Positions 61,179-64,000 of a stretch of 64,000 bases of DNA are shown one piece after another. The notes under the pieces are model-generated. The model was given only the letters and a program-made list of their open reading frames with translations. It was not told where the DNA came from and did not search any database. Where the stretch lies: assembly GCA_963575745.1 (NCBI GenBank), contig CAUYUJ010009446.1:599998-663997 (forward strand), given 5' to 3'. Origin of the DNA: Prorocentrum cordatum (lineage: Eukaryota > Sar > Dinophyceae > Prorocentrales > Prorocentraceae). The position numbers were made by a program, and so were the translations under genes. Numbering within the stretch: the first letter of the stretch is position 1; each line of letters opens with the position of its first letter.

Positions 61179-64000
61179 CAGCGTCAGGCGAATCACGCAC
61201 ATGCTTTCAGGGACAGTCGAATTAGATGCATGGCGAATGTGCTTCGGGCGTCAAATCTACGCAGGATCATCGTCCCACCGCGCTTCTGGCAGACATTGGC
61301 CTCACGCCCACGACACTTAACGAACAGATTTCTCAGAACTGTGGCCTGCTGTTGGATCGGGTTCCGCACGCTTGGCACCGTGCCGATGCTGCTGAGCAGT
61401 TGGCGCACCCATCTTCCGACCTAAACGGGGGAGGATCAGGATCGGCAGTAGATGTTTTTTGGGGGAGAAGCCGAGAACCATGGAGATTCGGATATTGGAA
61501 CGCACACATCACCATACCTAGTCAGCTCGGTTCGTAAAACATTGAGTCCGCTCTTCGCGACAATCCTACACCAAGTCGTTTGGTTTCTAAGAGTCGGCAA
61601 GGCACGTGGTACTGGCACATTCAGATATGCGGCTGGCGTTGGCTTAGTTTCTTTGTTCAGGAATCAAGTTGAGTGGAGATCAGTTCTTCTGCAATCAGGA
61701 TTAGCTCGGGGGCGTAACCTCTCTCTCTCTATTCTCCTCTCCGTCCCTTACTATTTCCCCTCTCTCCCGTTTACCCCCCCTCTTTCTCGATCTGTCTCTC
61801 CCTCTCTGCTCCACTCGTCCTGGGCCTCTTCGTACTCCCTCACCATGAACCGGGCTCCAGCACCAGCTTTCAAGCAGGGCAGGGGGGCTGCCCAGACTAG
61901 CCCGAGATGCGTTCGGATCCACTTCTCCTCCTCCTCCTTCTTCCTCCTTCCTCGCCCCTCTGGGCTCCGACGCTGGGAGGTCCACGACATGCGGGCGTCG
62001 CTGCAGCAGTTGAGGCGGCCAGAGGGCTCCGTGTGGGTTGCGCTAAAAGGAGCCCCAGGGAGCGAAGGGACGGGAGAGCGAGGGGAGAGAAAGGGCGGAC
62101 GCAGCGATGGGAGGGGATGAGGGATGAGGAGGGACAGGAGGGAAGGCATGGTTGGTTCCTTCCCTGGTCACTGCCGTTTTCCACTGGGGCACGCTTTCCA
62201 GCCTCTCGCCTTTCTTCTTCTTCTTCTTCTCATCCTCGTCATATTCCTCCTCATCTCGTCGTCCTCCTCTGCCGTTTTGGTTTCTGCCTGAAGCTCCGTC
62301 GAAGCCCACCAGCATTGGCCAGGAATGGAGGGGAGAGGAGGGGAAGAGAGCGGGGAGCGGTCAGAAGGGCATAGGAGGCATGAAGACATGGAGAGGAAGA
62401 GGGCTTGTCCGGCAGTTCCTCGTTCTCATCCTCCTCCTATTCTTCCTCCTCCTCCTCCTCCTCCTCTTCCTAGTCACAACCTTGCCGTTTCGATATGCAG
62501 GGAGGGTAATGACAGACAGGCAGGGTATTTTGCGGACCACTTTGGCTCAAGCATTTGTTATCCATCTTCCGCGCCTTGGTCTTCGAAAGTCTCCTCAATC
62601 CCCTCGTGACATGTACCACCCCACCTGTGACAGCTTCTTCACAATGAGATGTTGTCTAATGGCTCGTGAGGGGAAGTCTCACCGATATTCATAATATTAC
62701 CAGCTAGCGATCCTGCAAGTGCTCTGTGGGTGGATGGGACATGTCGGGATGGCTACGAGAGCGATCATGGACCAGTATGAACGTATCATGGAGATGTTAG
62801 TTCCGTGCGAATGTGAACATCTCTTGTTACCTGCCACAACAGCTGATGTGGCGCAAAATCATTGGCTCCATTTCCATTGACAAGTGGCCAGGAGGGTGGT
62901 CTCTTTGTATGGCCGTGCTACAAAAAAATGCTAAAAAGACAGCGGAGCGCATGTTCCTAATGTGAAGTCATTTGCTCTTGCTCGGTGCAGTCGGGTTGGG
63001 CAAAAACTTGCTGAAAGAGTTCAAGTAGGTCGCAGAGGCGATTGGCTTCACGCCGACGCGCGCCCCCAGCATGGGCAGTTAACGTGCACTTGTCCTCCTC
63101 TGGCGCTGTGAGTCACGAACGCGTTGGAAGCAAACGTGATCTGTCAGCTCAAAATGCAAAATCATGTATGTCGAATCCGCTCGAACCGAAGCCGTGAAAT
63201 TCTGAGTAAGGGGCAGGCAACGGTGAACGAAGCAACGACGTGCAACGGCCAAGCATGCATCTAGGCATGCGGGAGGGGGGCGACCCAAGTAGAGGACACT
63301 TGACACACACACGCACACACGCACACACACACACACATACTTTAGTAATCCTGGCCGGTTGATTCAACGCAGCGAAGTGCAAAGCGGGACGCGCTTACGT
63401 AGAGGGATCACCACCGAACGTGTGCCGATGGGAGGCCAGAGCTAAAGCGCATCTGACGGTGCAAGAAAAAACGGGGCAGAAACCGATGCACGTGGAAGAT
63501 GCAAACGCAAGCAGAAAGCGAAAGAAGGCAGAGGCATGAGAGGCAAGACCGCAATCATACGCGACCCACCGAGGAGCCCGAGACAGCGAAAAGACAGAGT
63601 GCAAGATACAGCGCAGTTGCGGCGAGAGTGTGCCCGTCTGTAAGGGTGGCGAGAGCGCGCAGGCCGTATAGGGGAAGCATGACCGCAGGCGGCGACGGAA
63701 GGAGTGTCGGCACCTCGTGCGCCATGCAGCACAAGCCGCAAAGACGGTGCGCCAGCACGCAGGTGGACGATCCAGGAGAGCAGCAAGAGCAGCACGAGGC
63801 AGAGGGGGGGAACGACACCCGGGGACCAGGACGAACCCGGAGCCGGGGGACGAGGGCCGACAACCCGAGAGAGGAGGGCGGAACCCAGCGACGGCCCGAG
63901 GGGCGAGCAGAGGAGGGAGCAGAGGAGCGGCGCACGAGGGCGGGCGCAGGGGAGGACGACACCACCGGGCGGCACACCGAAGATGAGGCAAAACCGCACA
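61179..64000. other. Terminal stretch, no gene recognised
   Basis: Pyrimidine-rich pieces at 61716-61815 and CTT/CTC runs at 62212-62270 and 62425-62470. A weak spliced-leader-like 15-mer lies at 62537-62551. The long minus frames at 63395-63999 are Arg/Pro/Ser-rich with no domain. Confidence 0.4.
63302..63339. repeat. CA/CG dinucleotide microsatellite
   Basis: About 18 CA units with scattered CG. Confidence 0.9.

Noticed and set aside
63395-63999. Arg/Pro/Ser/Leu-rich minus-strand ORFs at the window end
   Set aside because: Three overlapping frames are open together, composition is biased and no motif is visible.

Overview
The window looks like nuclear DNA of a dinoflagellate. The evidence is: one gene interrupted by eight short introns with GT, GC and GA 5' splice sites, several of them transposon-like with terminal inverted repeats and target-site duplications (introners); a good relict of the 22-nt dinoflagellate spliced leader at 60528-60549; very low gene density; and large amounts of GC-rich retroelement and simple-sequence DNA. 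I do not name a species. Prorocentrum, Polarella and Symbiodiniaceae genomes are the first places to compare. One 100-base assembly gap (34662-34761) lies inside a satellite.

Layout. 1-7245 (minus): a nearly complete LINE-like element (A) with a zinc-finger/coiled-coil ORF1, an APE-like (EEP) endonuclease and a reverse transcriptase (RT) with zinc knuckle and RNase H. 7165-9530: 72-bp and 83-bp tandem repeats plus trinucleotide tracts. 9720-16104 (minus): a second, decayed LINE of the same plan (B), with intact ORF1 but a broken EEP-RT-RNase H part. 17986-22744 (plus): the only convincing host gene, an ankyrin-repeat protein of about 1003 residues in nine exons. 22745-32820: mostly non-coding, with tandem and dispersed repeats, including arrays whose spurious translation reads GPSWG-like. 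32833-37155: GACCGT hexanucleotide arrays and a roughly 140-bp satellite. 37420-38620: purine, poly-C and CAT tracts. 38640-39640: decayed copia-like gag. About 40714-46370 (plus): a DIRS-like element with gag-like, RT/RNase H, tyrosine recombinase and, in frame behind a single TGA, a C5-cytosine-methyltransferase-like domain. 46612-56296: a nested repeat block in which two copies of a (TA)n-bounded GATCGA array flank GPSWG-type repeats and four 1.5-1.6-kb composite units. 56432-59477 (plus): decayed coding remnants, including a Tpt1/KptA-like RNA 2'-phosphotransferase and a LINE zinc-knuckle end. 59478-64000: little beyond a spliced-leader relict, a small membrane ORF and microsatellites.

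How it fits together. Almost everything recognisable is mobile DNA or its debris. The ankyrin gene is the exception, and its introns themselves look like inserted mobile DNA. The most interesting objects are (1) the DIRS-like element carrying a methyltransferase, (2) the ankyrin gene whose introns belong to at least three TIR families, inserted in both orientations with duplicated target sites supplying splice signals, and (3) the mirrored repeat block at 46.6-56.3 kb.
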